Shown here: positions 34,733-46,500 of the stretch, one piece after another | Layout of the letters: each line of letters starts with the position of its first letter | Position numbering within the stretch: the stretch's first letter is position 1 | NCBI GenBank assembly: GCA_038206395.1 | Contig: JBBRAX010000002.1 | Coordinates: 1 to 64,000, forward strand | From: JAGSPQ01 sp038206395 | Lineage (GTDB): Bacteria; Myxococcota; Myxococcia; Myxococcales; Myxococcaceae | DNA length: 64,000 bases | Direction of reading: 5' to 3' | The notes under the pieces: generated by a model | What the model was told of the DNA's origin: nothing | Seen by the model: only the letters and a program-made list of their open reading frames with translations | Database searches by the model: none | Position numbers and translations under genes: made by a program

Positions 34733-35808
34733 AGGCCGACCTCAACTTCCTCGCGGGCTTCGACCACCGCGCTGCGCGGGAAGCGGCTGCGATCGCCGAC
34801 CACGCGAAGGGTACCGGGCCGATTCTCACAAACTTCGCCTTCAACGCGAATACGCCGCTGAACAACGCGATCTCTTTCGATCAGGTGCTGGTGCGAGACC
34901 TGAAGCCGAACACGCGGTTCGCGTCGCTGCAGTGGGGCGCGGGGCAGCCGGCGCCGTGCGACTTCGGCCCCACGACGTGCACGTACACGCAGTGCATCTC
35001 GTGGAAGGGAAATGGCGAGCCGCTGAGTCCGGTGACCAACCCGCTCACTGCCTTCAACACCCTCTTCGCGGGCTCTGGCGAGGGCGCGACGGAAGCCGAA
35101 CGCGCGCGCCGCCGGGCGTCGATGAAGAGCGTGCTCGACTACGTCACCGACGACGCGAGCAGCCTGAAGAACGAGCTGTCGAAGGGCGACACCGCGAGGC
35201 TCGACGAGTACCTGACGTCGGTGCGCGAGCTCGAGAAGCGCGTCACCGAGCCGCCGACGAGCACGTGCACGCCGGGCGCGGCCCCCGCCGCAGGGCTCGA
35301 CTACCCGGCGCAGGTTCGCGCGTTCCACGACCTGATTGTGATCGCGATGCGGTGCGACCTGAGCCGCTACCTCACCTTCATGATCGAGTACGGCCTCAGC
35401 GGCCGCAGCCACCCGTTCGTCAACTCGACCGGCGGCCACCACGCGCTTACCCACGGCGGCGCCGGCGTGCTCGACCAGCTCGTGCGGCTCGAGAAGTGGC
35501 AGTGCGACATGGGGGCCGAGCTCGCGATGAAGCTGAAGGCGACGAAGGATCTCAACGATGTCCCGCTGCTCGACAACACGGCGATGCTGTTCCTGCCCGA
35601 CATGGGCGACCCGGCTCCGCACGATCACACCGCGCTCGCGCCGATCGTCGTCGGCAAGCTCGGCGGGAAGCTGCGCACCAACGTCAGCAACAAGTTCAAC
35701 AAGGAGCCACTCGGCAACTTGTTCGTCGGCCTCGGCCAGGCGTTCGGGCTGCCGATGAACACCTTTGGCGTCGATGGCACGAAGCCCGTCGCCGGCCTGC
35801 TCGCCTGA
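34690..35808 (+). pseudogene. DUF1552 gene lacking its 5' end
   Basis: About 372 codons of DUF1552 similarity, from LPTASSGLAPLKADLNFLAG to the normal C-terminus (KEPLGNLFVGLGQAFGLP). The usual Tat-type start and first 80-100 residues are absent. The remnant is in a different frame (shifted by one) from the upstream DUF1587 gene that it abuts. The simplest reading is a deletion of roughly 1 kb that fused two adjacent genes. Without its own start the remnant is probably not translated, unless from an internal start. An assembly error is possible. Confidence 0.8.
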
Positions 35809-35853
35809 GCGGCTCGTTCATCCCGACCCGGTGGTGCCGCGACACCTAAGGAT

Positions 35854-35887
35854 GCTCATCTTTCGACGGGCTCAAGATGAACGGGCC
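35854..35887. repeat. Interspersed repeat, divergent PERSRG variant
   Basis: GCTCATCTTTCGACGGGCTC then AAGATGAACGGGC is a diverged copy of the element at 11281, 13172 and 56291. A degenerate opposite half (GCTCGTTCATCCCGA) lies at about 35813-35827, giving an imperfect hairpin just after the DUF1552 remnant, where it could serve as a terminator. Confidence 0.75.
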
Positions 35888-35942
35888 TGCCGCACCTCTT
35901 CCCGGGTCTTTCTCTGTCCGTGCCCACCCGTGGTGGATAATC

Positions 35943-37391
35943 TCAGCGCGCGGGGCGCTTCAGCCCGAGCCGCGCCATCCGATACACGACGGTGCGCCGG
36001 GGCAGATCGAGCCGGGTCGCGGCCGCAGTCACGTTCCACCGCGTGCGCCCCAGCGCCTCGAGCAAGAGCTCCCGTTCGGTCGCCTTCAACGCCCCGCGCA
36101 GGCTCTCGGCCGGTGCCTCGTGCGTCAGCCGCGCCGGCAATGCATCGCGCCCAATCTCGTCACGCAGCGCGGCGCGCGCCGCCCGGCTGACCACGTTCTT
36201 CAGCTCGCGCACATTGCCGGGCCAGCGGTAGCGAACGAACAACCCCTGCGCCTCGTCCGACAGCACCAACCGCGGCCGCGCCAGCCGCGCCCGCACCAGC
36301 GACAGGAAATGGTCCGCCAGCGGCAACACATCGCCCGGCCGGTCGGCCAGCGCAGGGATCTTCAGCCGCACTGGAAACAGCTCCACGTGCTGCCCCTGCT
36401 CGAGCGTCACCACCACCCTGCCCTTCGCGCGCGCGAGCAATGCCTGCACCGCTTCGCCCGGCAGCACGCCCGCCTCGCGAACGATCACCGGCCCATCGCC
36501 CGCCTTCGCAAGGCCCGCTGAATCGGCCGCGTGTACCACCCGCGCGCTTGACCCCGCCAGTACCCGCGCCAGCGTCGCTCGCCCTGCCCCCCGCGGCCCT
36601 TCCACCGCCGCGGCCGCATCACCGCCACTCAACCGTTCGGCAGCTCCGAGCAGCCGCACCATCACTGGCTCGCTCATCACCGGGTCGGTTGGCCACGCCT
36701 CCTCGGGCTCGAGCCTCTCAATTGCGCGCTCGATCAACGATTCGGCATCGATGCCATCGGCTGGAGACGACGCGCTCACCACCCGCGCGCGCAGCCCCGC
36801 CACCTCGGGAAGCCGCGCCAGCAGCGCCACCAACGCTGGCTCGCCCAACTCGGGAATCACCGCCGCCAGCACTTCCGACGTCAGCTCGCCCCAGCACGTC
36901 GCCGGCTGCACCGCGCCGGTCGCTTCGGTCAGCCGCCGCAACAGCGACAGCCGCGCCGGCGTGTTCAGCGGCGGCATCGCCACCAACACCAGGGCCACGG
37001 GCCGCGCCGCACCCGCCCGCAGCGTCTCGTCGTGAAGGCGCGAAGACATTTCGTCATGGCTCGCGAGCCGCGGCCGCCCCGGCACCGTCGACGCCGCTCC
37101 GAGAAAGATGAGGCGCGCGTCGCCAACCGCGAGCTCGTCGCCCGGCCGCGCCACCACCGCCGCAGAGAGCTGCACCTCGTTCAACAGCGTGCTCCCCGTG
37201 GCGCCCAACGGCTCGACCAGCACGCCGTCTTCGCGCGCGGTGAGCGTCAGCTGCCTTGCGGCGATTCGCGGGTCGGGCAGCGTCACCTGCACGTTCGGCC
37301 CGCGGCCAACCACCACTGCGCGGCCCGCCGGCAGCTCGACGGGGAACGCGCGGTAGGGCAACACCACCAGCACAGAGAGCCTCGGCTGCAC
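35943..37391 (-). CDS. FHA regulator with degenerate AAA+ domain
   Basis: 482 aa, GTG start. FHA-like N-terminal domain (about 10-95; AVVVGRGPNVQVTLPDPRI). The central part aligns with sigma-54 activators, but Walker A reads GPRGAGRAT with Arg for the catalytic Lys, no GAFTGA loop is present, and Walker B is VIVREAG. The later LADRPGDVLPLADHFL, RYRWPGNVRELKNVV and the Fis-type helix-turn-helix (WNVTAAATRLDLPRRTVVYR) are intact. So it probably binds DNA but neither hydrolyses ATP nor contacts sigma-54. Repressor or anti-activator is an inference. Divergent from the Rieske gene with 54 bases between. Confidence 0.82.
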   Translation of the reverse strand: MQPRLSVLVVLPYRAFPVELPAGRAVVVGRGPNVQVTLPDPRIAARQLTLTAREDGVLVEPLGATGSTLLNEVQLSAAVVARPGDELAVGDARLIFLGAASTVPGRPRLASHDEMSSRLHDETLRAGAARPVALVLVAMPPLNTPARLSLLRRLTEATGAVQPATCWGELTSEVLAAVIPELGEPALVALLARLPEVAGLRARVVSASSPADGIDAESLIERAIERLEPEEAWPTDPVMSEPVMVRLLGAAERLSGGDAAAAVEGPRGAGRATLARVLAGSSARVVHAADSAGLAKAGDGPVIVREAGVLPGEAVQALLARAKGRVVVTLEQGQHVELFPVRLKIPALADRPGDVLPLADHFLSLVRARLARPRLVLSDEAQGLFVRYRWPGNVRELKNVVSRAARAALRDEIGRDALPARLTHEAPAESLRGALKATERELLLEALGRTRWNVTAAATRLDLPRRTVVYRMARLGLKRPAR

Positions 37392-37445
37392 GAAGGTGAA
37401 ACTAACGAACTGCTGCCGAAATCACCCGCCTATACTCCGCGCCCC

Positions 37446-37955
37446 ATGGCGACTTCGGACCGACGTGGTTTCCTCAAAGTGCTCGCAGGGGTGTTCGGCG
37501 CAGGGATTACCGCGATCGCGGGCATCCCCCTGCTTGGCGCCGCGCTCACCCCGCTGCTTCGTCGCACTGGTGACAACTCGAAGCTGATCAAGGCGGTGGC
37601 CGAGAAGGACCTGATCGTCGGCGTGCCCCGCCGGGTCGAGCTCACCTCGGTCGTCGTCGACGGCTGGTCTCGCGCGGTCGGCGTCGTCGGCGCCACCTGG
37701 CTCTTGAAGAAGGCCGACGGCTCGATCAGCGCGCTCTCGAGCATCTGCCCGCATTCTGGCTGCAGCATCGGCCAGAAGACGAAAGAGACCTACGGCTGTC
37801 CGTGCCACGCCTCGGCCTTCTCTTTCGAAGGCGTGCCGCTGGAAGGCCCGTCGCCCCGCACCATGGATCCGCTGGCCGTCGAGGTGAAAGACGGCCTCGT
37901 CTTCGTGAAGTGGGAACGTTTCAAGGTGGGCGTGAAGGAACGGCGGCCCGCCTGA
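37446..37955 (+). CDS. Rieske iron-sulfur subunit of a bc complex
   Basis: 169 aa. N-terminal Tat-like signal anchor (SDRRGFLKVLAGVFGAG). The 2Fe-2S ligands are in ICPHSGCSIG and YGCPCHASAF (CxH...CxxH type). Transfers electrons from quinol at the cytochrome b Qo site to cytochrome c in the periplasm. Its stop overlaps the next start as TGATG, coupling it to the cytochrome b-c gene. Confidence 0.93.
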   Translation: MATSDRRGFLKVLAGVFGAGITAIAGIPLLGAALTPLLRRTGDNSKLIKAVAEKDLIVGVPRRVELTSVVVDGWSRAVGVVGATWLLKKADGSISALSSICPHSGCSIGQKTKETYGCPCHASAFSFEGVPLEGPSPRTMDPLAVEVKDGLVFVKWERFKVGVKERRPA

Positions 37956-39670
37956 TGTTGAAGCCAATCATTCGCTGGCTCGACGTCCGCACGTCGCATC
38001 GCACCCACTTCAGCGCGCTGCTCGAGTCGCCGCTTCCCGGCGGAGCGCACTGGGCCCGCACCTTCGGCGCGCTGGTCATCATTCTCTTCGCCGTCGAAGC
38101 CCTGACGGGCGTCGGCCTCTCGCTGTGGTACGCGCCGACCACCACCGATGCGTGGGCCAGCGTTCACTTCATCCAGCACCAGCTGACCTTCGGGTGGATG
38201 CTGCGCGGGCTTCACCACGTCACCGGCAACGTGCTGATCGTGGTCGCGATTCTTCACGTGCTGCAGGCGCTCCTGTGGGGCGCGTGGAAGGCGCCGCGCG
38301 AGCTGAGCTGGATCGTCGGCCTGCTCGGAATCCAGGCGCTGATTCTCATCTCGCACACGGGCTACCTGCTGCCATGGGACCTTCGCAGCTACTGGGCGAC
38401 GCAGGTGCTGGTCGGCATCGCGGGCAACCAGCCCATCGTCGGCGAGCTCGCGGTGCGCGTGATTCAGGGCGGCGCCGAGGTCGGCAACGCGACGCTCACC
38501 CACCTCTACTCGATGCACATCCTGCTCACGCCCGGCCTCTTTGCCGGCGCGATCGCCGTGCACCTGTGGACCAAGCGAAAGCATGGCGAGTTGGCGCCAC
38601 CGGGGATGACGGCCGAAGCCGCCGCCGAAAAAGCGCAGACGTATTTCCCGCACCAGCTCGTTCGCGATCTCGCCGCGGGGTTCGTGGTGATGCTCGGCAT
38701 CGTCCTCTACGTGTGGCGCACGAATGGCGTCGAGCTGGGCGCTCCGGCGGATCCGTCGATCGAGTACGTCGCCCGCCCTGAGTGGTACTTCTTACCCATC
38801 TTCCACCTGCGGCACTGGTTCACGGGCTCGGCTGAGTTCATCGCCACCACCGTGATTCCCGGCATGGCCGTCAGCTTCCTGGCCGCGCTGCCCTTCCTCT
38901 ACGAACGCCTGCAGCCGCGCGTGAAGCAGGCGCAGAAGATCCTGATCGGCCTGTCGCTGGCTGGCATGGCGGTGGCCCTCTTCCTCGGCGTCTCGACCGC
39001 GATGGCCGACGCGGCGAACGTCGAAGAAGTGAAGATCAACGAGAAGGCCGACGTGTGGGCGAAGCAGGCCCAGCAGCTCGCGATGATCGGCGTGCCTGTC
39101 TCTGGGCCGCTGACGCTGTACCAGAACGACCCCCACCTCTGGGGCCAGAAGGTCTTCGATCGCGAGTGCGTCGCGTGCCACGCGCCCGGCGACACCAAGC
39201 CCTACGAAGGGGCGGTCTGCCTCGACGGCTACGCGAGCCGCACCTGGATCAAGAAGTTCCTTCGCGCGCCAGACGCGCCCCACTTCTTCGGCAACACCAA
39301 GATCGACGAGATGGACGCGTTCGACGGCGACGACGAGAAGCTCGCCGCCATCGTCGAGTTCCTATACCAGCAGACGGCGAAGCCCGACGTCGACCTCAAG
39401 CTCGCGGCCGAAGGTGCGGTGCTGTACGAGAAAGAAGGATGTCTCGAGTGCCACTCGCTGGACGGGGTGGGCACGGGCATCGCTCCGGACCTGAAAGGCT
39501 GGGCCAGTGAGCCCTGGCTTGCGGCGTTCATTCGCGACCCGGGGCACGAGCGCTTCTACGGAAAGCTGAACGAGATGGACGCGTTCGACGCCGAGAAGCT
39601 CAGCAAGGCCGAGCTGTCGGTGGTCATCGGCTGGCTCCGGTCGCAGTCCGACGAAAAAGCAGGGTTCTAG
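37955..39670 (+). CDS. Cytochrome b fused to a C-terminal di-haem cytochrome c
   Basis: 571 aa. Residues about 1-350 are cytochrome b with paired haem His (GLHHVTGNVLIVVAILHVLQ and LTHLYSMHILL) and the Qo-site PEWYFLPIF. Residues about 390-570 hold two CxxCH haem c sites (CVACH and CLECH), each followed by a conserved Met-containing segment (IDEMDAF, LNEMDAF). The fusion replaces the separate cytochrome c1 subunit. Start overlaps the Rieske stop. Membrane respiratory complex III equivalent. Confidence 0.93.
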   Translation: MLKPIIRWLDVRTSHRTHFSALLESPLPGGAHWARTFGALVIILFAVEALTGVGLSLWYAPTTTDAWASVHFIQHQLTFGWMLRGLHHVTGNVLIVVAILHVLQALLWGAWKAPRELSWIVGLLGIQALILISHTGYLLPWDLRSYWATQVLVGIAGNQPIVGELAVRVIQGGAEVGNATLTHLYSMHILLTPGLFAGAIAVHLWTKRKHGELAPPGMTAEAAAEKAQTYFPHQLVRDLAAGFVVMLGIVLYVWRTNGVELGAPADPSIEYVARPEWYFLPIFHLRHWFTGSAEFIATTVIPGMAVSFLAALPFLYERLQPRVKQAQKILIGLSLAGMAVALFLGVSTAMADAANVEEVKINEKADVWAKQAQQLAMIGVPVSGPLTLYQNDPHLWGQKVFDRECVACHAPGDTKPYEGAVCLDGYASRTWIKKFLRAPDAPHFFGNTKIDEMDAFDGDDEKLAAIVEFLYQQTAKPDVDLKLAAEGAVLYEKEGCLECHSLDGVGTGIAPDLKGWASEPWLAAFIRDPGHERFYGKLNEMDAFDAEKLSKAELSVVIGWLRSQSDEKAGF

Positions 39671-39765
39671 AAAGCAGCCGTCTCTCGAACCTTTCCTTTT
39701 TTGAATCCCCCTCTTTCGGTACCGTCCTACCCCCAGTTCAGCTCTCTCTCGGAGGCTTTCTCGCC

Positions 39766-40086
39766 ATGAAGTCGATTCGCGTCGCGCTGTTGATCTCTTT
39801 CTCATTCGCCGCTGTTGCCCATGCCGCTCCGGTGGCAGAGGTATGGAAGGAGAAGTGCAAGTCGTGCCATGGCGAGACCGGCAAGGGCGACACGAAGCAG
39901 GGGAAGAAAGAGAAGGTGGACGACATGACGAACGCCGGCTGGCAGACCAAGTGGACGGACGAGAAGATCAAGACCGTCATCCTCGATGGCTCCCCCGACA
40001 ACAAGAAGATGAAGCCTTTCAAGGAGAAGCTGTCGGCGGAAGACATCGACGCGCTGGTCAAGCACATCCGGACCTTCAAGCCGTGA
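39766..40086 (+). CDS. Small periplasmic cytochrome c
   Basis: 106 aa. Cleavable signal peptide (MKSIRVALLISFSFAAVAHA). One haem c site KCKSCHGETGKGD and a distal Met (NKKMKPF) as the likely sixth ligand; Lys-rich surface. Probably the electron acceptor of the upstream bc complex, 95 bases after it. A Shine-Dalgarno-like CGGAGG precedes the ATG. Confidence 0.92.
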   Translation: MKSIRVALLISFSFAAVAHAAPVAEVWKEKCKSCHGETGKGDTKQGKKEKVDDMTNAGWQTKWTDEKIKTVILDGSPDNKKMKPFKEKLSAEDIDALVKHIRTFKP

Positions 40087-40118
40087 ATTTGCCCGCGCTG
40101 GCAGCGGTCGGAAGAGGC

Positions 40119-40278
40119 ATGAGAACCCTGCTCCTCGCCACGCTGTTTGCCACCGGGTTGTCTGTTGCGCTGCCCTCGTTGCCTCCGCCGTCCCACCCGT
40201 CGGACCCCGAGCTCACTGCAGCCGGGGGACGCGATGGGGGGAAGAAGAAGAAGGAAGAATCGAAGGAAGAGGACTGCG

Positions 40279-40289
<11 letters not shown>
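40119..40289 (+). CDS. Short secreted Lys/Glu-tailed peptide
   Basis: 56 aa. A signal-peptide-like start (MRTLLLATLFATGLSVALP), then a Pro/Ser stretch and a charged end (GGKKKKEESKEEDCAIS). GAAGAGG precedes the ATG; a GTG at 40083 overlapping the cytochrome stop is an alternative start. The 3' end overlaps the convergent kinase gene by eleven bases. No family recognised; it may be a real small protein or chance. Confidence 0.4.
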
Positions 40290-41868
<1,579 letters not shown>

Positions 41869-41890
41869 CGCCTCGAACCGCCCTGCCAAC

Positions 41891-42823
41891 CTAAAGGCCG
41901 GGCGCCAATCGCTGTGACGCCTGAGCGAGCGTGACGGGTTCGCCGTCGCTCCACAACCACGCAAATACTTCTTTCAGACGCTTGAGCTTCTCTCGCACGG
42001 GGACGTTCAGGTCGCGCTGCTGTGTCGCGAGGGCGCGGGGCACTCCGTCGGACACGTCGAGCACATCGATCGCGTGCAGCTCGAAGTTCAGCAGCGCGTC
42101 ACGCTTCAGAGTCGCGTAGGTCGCCTTCACCACCGCCCAGGGCAGCTGGGTGACAAACGTGCCGATGAAAGGCAGCCGCGTCACCGGGGCCACCATCATC
42201 GGCAGCTCGACCAGCGGCGCCGTGCCCTTCGAGTAGGGGGCGAGCAAGTCGGGCCGGTACGGACCCCGCGGAGCAAAGAGCACCCGCGGCGTGTCCAGCA
42301 CCGCCCGCGATGGCCGCCCCGCGACGCGCAGCGCGCCCATCACCAGCGCCTTTGCCGAGTAGTACGGCACCGCCGGAAAAGCCGACGAGTCGTAGGTCAA
42401 GCCCAGGTTCGCGACCGCCTGCAGCAGCTGGGGCGACAGCGTGTAGCCGGGCGCGCGGAACCCGACCGGAGCGACGCCCACCGCCGCCTCGATCGCTTCC
42501 TGCGCCGCCGCCAGGTCGTCTGCGATCTGCAGCGGCGTGCGGCGCGACAGCGCGTAGTCGTGGCGAAAGCTGTGGCTTGCGATCTCGACGCCCGCCGCGT
42601 GCGCCTTCTGCAGGCCCTGCGTCATCTTCGGATCCAGCACGTCTTCCCCGATCGCAAAGAACGTCGCCGGTTTCCCGTCGAACAGCTCGAGGCAGCGATC
42701 GATGGCCACCTTCGAGACCAGCGTCCGCGCGTGGCCGTCGATCAGCGACTCGTCGAGGCCCTGAATGCGCAGGTAGTGCGGCAGGGTGTCGAGATCGACG
42801 GACACCGCTGCCAGGCGAGCCAA
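41891..42823 (-). CDS. Polysaccharide deacetylase (NodB-like)
   Basis: 310 aa. NodB motifs in order: MAAVSVDLDT-like catalytic Asp pair (AVSVDLDTLP), metal site EIASHSFRHDYALS (HxxxxxH), VGFRAPGYTLS and C-terminal NFELHAIDV. Acts on N- or O-acetyl groups of a glycan, or on a lipid-linked sugar (ArnD-like); no secretion signal, so a cytoplasmic lipid-linked substrate is likely. The glycosyltransferase gene upstream ends three bases before its start, suggesting joint function. Confidence 0.88.
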   Translation of the reverse strand: MARLAAVSVDLDTLPHYLRIQGLDESLIDGHARTLVSKVAIDRCLELFDGKPATFFAIGEDVLDPKMTQGLQKAHAAGVEIASHSFRHDYALSRRTPLQIADDLAAAQEAIEAAVGVAPVGFRAPGYTLSPQLLQAVANLGLTYDSSAFPAVPYYSAKALVMGALRVAGRPSRAVLDTPRVLFAPRGPYRPDLLAPYSKGTAPLVELPMMVAPVTRLPFIGTFVTQLPWAVVKATYATLKRDALLNFELHAIDVLDVSDGVPRALATQQRDLNVPVREKLKRLKEVFAWLWSDGEPVTLAQASQRLAPGL

Positions 42824-42826
42824 CGG

Positions 42827-43537
42827 CTACTGCCCCCGCACCCGGATCACGTAGACGAGCTTGGCGACGTTGCGCAGCACGTTCGGCACGCGGCGGAAGA
42901 GGTGAATCGACGGCTGCCGCTTCTCGTGCAGCTGAATCGGAATCTCGAGCACGTTCAGCCCGTCGCGCCACGCGCGCACCACGAACTCGCTGGCAAAGAC
43001 GTCCATGTCGACGACGCAGCGAGCAATGGTGGGCAGCAGTGCTTCGCGGCGGAAGGCCTTGAGCCCGTGCGTGTCGGTGCCCTTGAAGCCGAGCGCCGCC
43101 CACAGCACTTTGTTGTGAACGCGCGTCGCGAGCCGCCGAATGATGGGGCGTTCGTCGGAAGCGCCCGCGGCCGCTTTGCTGCCGACGACCAGGTCGGCCT
43201 CGCGGCTCTCGAGCCGGGGAAGCGCGGCGTCGTAGAAGACGAGATCGCAGAGGTCGATTTCGTCGCAGACCACCAGCTCGCCTTTCGCCAGCTGAATGCC
43301 TTGCTTCAGCGCGCTGCCGTAGTTGGGCGTCTCGCTGTGAAACCACTTGAGGCGTGGGTTGGATGCACACATGCGCGTGAGGATCTGCGGCGTGGCGTCG
43401 CGAGAGCCGTTCTCGGCGAAGATGATCTCGTAGTCCCAGCCGCGGCTGTCTAGCCCTGCGGTCAGCTCGCGGGCGGCGGACTCGACGATCGACTCCTCGT
43501 TGTAGACGGGGATGACGATGGAAAGATGAGGTGACAC
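42827..43537 (-). CDS. Family 2 glycosyltransferase (DPM1-like)
   Basis: 236 aa from a GTG at 43537. GT-A fold: LSIVIPVYNEESIVESA, then FAENGSRDATPQIL, with the DxD-like site CDEIDLCD. The size and C-terminal VRAWRDGLNVLEIPIQLHEK fit dolichol-phosphate-mannose-synthase-like enzymes that load a sugar on polyprenyl phosphate. A longer frame to 43621 runs into the divergent gene and has no family support. Coupled with the NodB-like deacetylase. Confidence 0.87.
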   Translation of the reverse strand: MSPHLSIVIPVYNEESIVESAARELTAGLDSRGWDYEIIFAENGSRDATPQILTRMCASNPRLKWFHSETPNYGSALKQGIQLAKGELVVCDEIDLCDLVFYDAALPRLESREADLVVGSKAAAGASDERPIIRRLATRVHNKVLWAALGFKGTDTHGLKAFRREALLPTIARCVVDMDVFASEFVVRAWRDGLNVLEIPIQLHEKRQPSIHLFRRVPNVLRNVAKLVYVIRVRGQ

Positions 43538-43590
43538 CCTCGTAAGGTAACGTGCCTCAGCCTTTAGGCGTATCGAATTCAAGGAGAGCC

Positions 43591-46500
43591 ATGAAGGTCG
43601 CGTGCCCTTCCTGCAACGCAAACCTCAACATCGACGACAAGAAGATTCCGGCCGGGGGAGCTCGCATCAAGTGCCCGACCTGTCAGCAGATCTTCCCCGT
43701 CAAGCCGCCGGCCGCTGCCTCGTCAGGGGCCGTGCCTCTGCCCGGCATCAGCGCCGCCAAACCTCAGCCGCAAGACTGGGAAGAGGAGTCGACCCGGGTG
43801 ATGCCGCCCGAGATGATTCCCGGCGCGCTCACCAACGCCGCGCCCCCTTCGAACATCGGCGCCATCCCGCTTCCCGGCGCGAGAGGCCCGGCCCCCACCG
43901 TGTCGATGCGGGCGGCCGCAGTGCCGCTGCCCGGGGCGATGAGCGCCCCCAGAACCAACGCTGTGCCGCTGCCCGCCATCAGCGCCGCGCGTCCGCAAGC
44001 AGCGCCGAGCTGGGAAGACGAGAAGACCCGCGTCGGCAACGAGACGATTCCTGCGCCGGGCTTCGACTTCGACCCCTCGGCGACGCACACCGGCGCGGTG
44101 CCGCTGCCAGGCAACTACGAGCCCACCCGCATCGGTGCGCCCGCCGCGATTCCGCTGCCCGGCGCGACGCAGCTGCAGCCCGCCGCCGTCGACGAGGCCG
44201 ACTTCGCCGACGACGCCGACATTGGCTTTGTGGACTCGGGTCCCACCGCCGCCCATCCGGCCGTGCCGCTGCCCGGCAACTACCAGGCGACCACGATTCA
44301 GCCGGCGCCCACCTTCGCGCGCGCGTCGATTCCTCTGCCCGGCAACGCCACCGAGGTTCGCCAGGTTCCGCCGCGCGCCGCAACGATTCCCCTGCCGGGA
44401 AACTACGCCGCCACCGAGATGCGGAAGGTGCCCCCGCCTTCGGCGATTCCGCTTCCCGGTAACTACGCCGCCACCGAGATGCGGCAGGTACCTTCCTCGG
44501 CGATTCCGCTTCCCGGCAACTACGCCGCCACCGAGCTGCGGCAGACGCGCAGCCCCGCGGCCGCCGCCATTCCACTTCCGGGCAGCGCGCCCACCAGAGA
44601 CTTCGACCCGTTCGCCGCGACCGGCGAGCACGAGGCCTTCGACTCTGGCGGCGCGATTCCGCTGCCAGGCGACAGCGAACCAACCCGCGAGCACCAGGCC
44701 TACGACCCGAACTCGGCGATTCCGCTGCCAGGTGAGTACCAGTCGCTGACGGGCGAAGACCTGCCACCTCAGCCAGATCCGTTCAGCTTCGACGCGCCGC
44801 CGCCGCAGCACACGGTGCCGGCCGCGCCGCAGTTCGACTTCTCGGATCTTCCTTCGCCAAAAGGAGCGCAGTTCGACCCCGCGCCCGACCCCATCTTCGT
44901 GCCGCCTCCGCCTCTGCGGCAGGTGACGCCGGCCCCGGCGATGGATTTTTCGGATCTGCCGTCGCCGCGTGGCGCTTTCGCTGCCGCGCCCGCGGCTGCC
45001 CAGTTCGAAGACCTGCCTTCGCCTGCCGGTTCGGCCGACCCCTTCGAGTCGCCCGACTTCTCGAACGATCTTCCGAGCCCCGCGATCGACAACCTGCCGT
45101 CTCCTGCAGTGTCAGCCGGCGGCGACTTCAGCTTCGACATGGCGCCGCCCCCGCCGGTGACGCACGCGCCCACCGCGCCTGCGGGACTTCCGCCGGCGAA
45201 CCCGTCATTCGGTGAGGTCGAGTTCGACAGCGGCGGCGAGTCGCTGGAGTTCGACCCGTCGAACACCCCGAAGAACAGCTTCGACGATCTCGAAGCCGAC
45301 CTGTCGGCCCCGCCCGTGTCGGCCAAGCCGGCCACTTCGGCCGACGGCCTCGAGATGCTGTCGTTCATCGACCAGACCGCGCGTGAAGCCGGCGTGAAAG
45401 AAGGTCAGAACAAGGCGCGCCGTTTCCACATCCGCCGCCGAAGCGGCAAGGTGTTCGGCCCGTTCGAAGACGCCGTCATCATCAAGATGCTCGAAGATGG
45501 GCAGCTGCTGGGCAACGAAGAAGTCTCGCTGGACAGCGAGTCGTGGCAGCCCATCGGAGGTGAGCCCACCTTCCAGGCGGCGATCACGGCGCTGATGGAG
45601 TCGCCTTCGAAGTCGCCCACCACGGCGATTCCGCAGCAGGGCGATCATTCGCAGTCGGCCGCTTCGATGGACCGCCTGAAGAACCTCTACGAAGGGCGCA
45701 TGGCGGCCGTCGCCGTCGTGCAGGGCAAAGAGCCGGTGCCCTTCCGCAAGAAGCTGCCCTTCATCGTGCTCGCCGTGCTCGTCCTCGCGATCGGAGGTAC
45801 GGGCGCCTTCCTCGGCACCACGCCGTACGGCTTCTTTGCGCTCAAGGTGCTGTTCCCCGCGAAGGTGAAGCCGGGCAGCCGCGAGTTCACCGACTTGGAG
45901 GCAGCCAAGAAGGCGCTGCTGTCGGACACCTTCAAGGGCTACCAGCAGGCGCGCGACACGGCGCAGGCGACGTTGCGTGTGAAGGAATACCCCGAGGCGC
46001 GCGCCATCTGGTGCCAGTCGATCTTCTACCTGCAGCGCAAGTACGCGGCCGCGACCCAGCCCGAGATGCAGCAGGCGATGGGCGAGCTCGAGAACATCGA
46101 GCTGCTCGGCGCCAAGCACCCGGAAGTGGTGAAGGCGCGCGCCGGCCTGGCGCTGACGCAGAAGAACGCGGACGAAGCCCTGTCGCTGCTGGGCGATGCG
46201 ATCGCGCGCACCGAGAACGCCGACGACCTCGAGCTGCTCTTCCTGCGGGCCGAGGCGTACATGCAGAAGAACCAGCTCGCGCAGGTGAAGAGCGAGCTCG
46301 AGCAGATCCTGAAGCGCAAGCCCGATTCGGCGCGCGCGCATCACGCGATGGGCAACCTGCACCAGCTGCAGAAGGAAGCCGACCTGGCCGCTGGTCAGTA
46401 CGAAGAGGCGTTGAAGGCCGACCCCGAGCACGCGTCTTCCGCGGTCGAGTTGGCGGCGATTGAGTTGCTGATTCGAAAGGACGTGACGAAGGGCGCCGTC

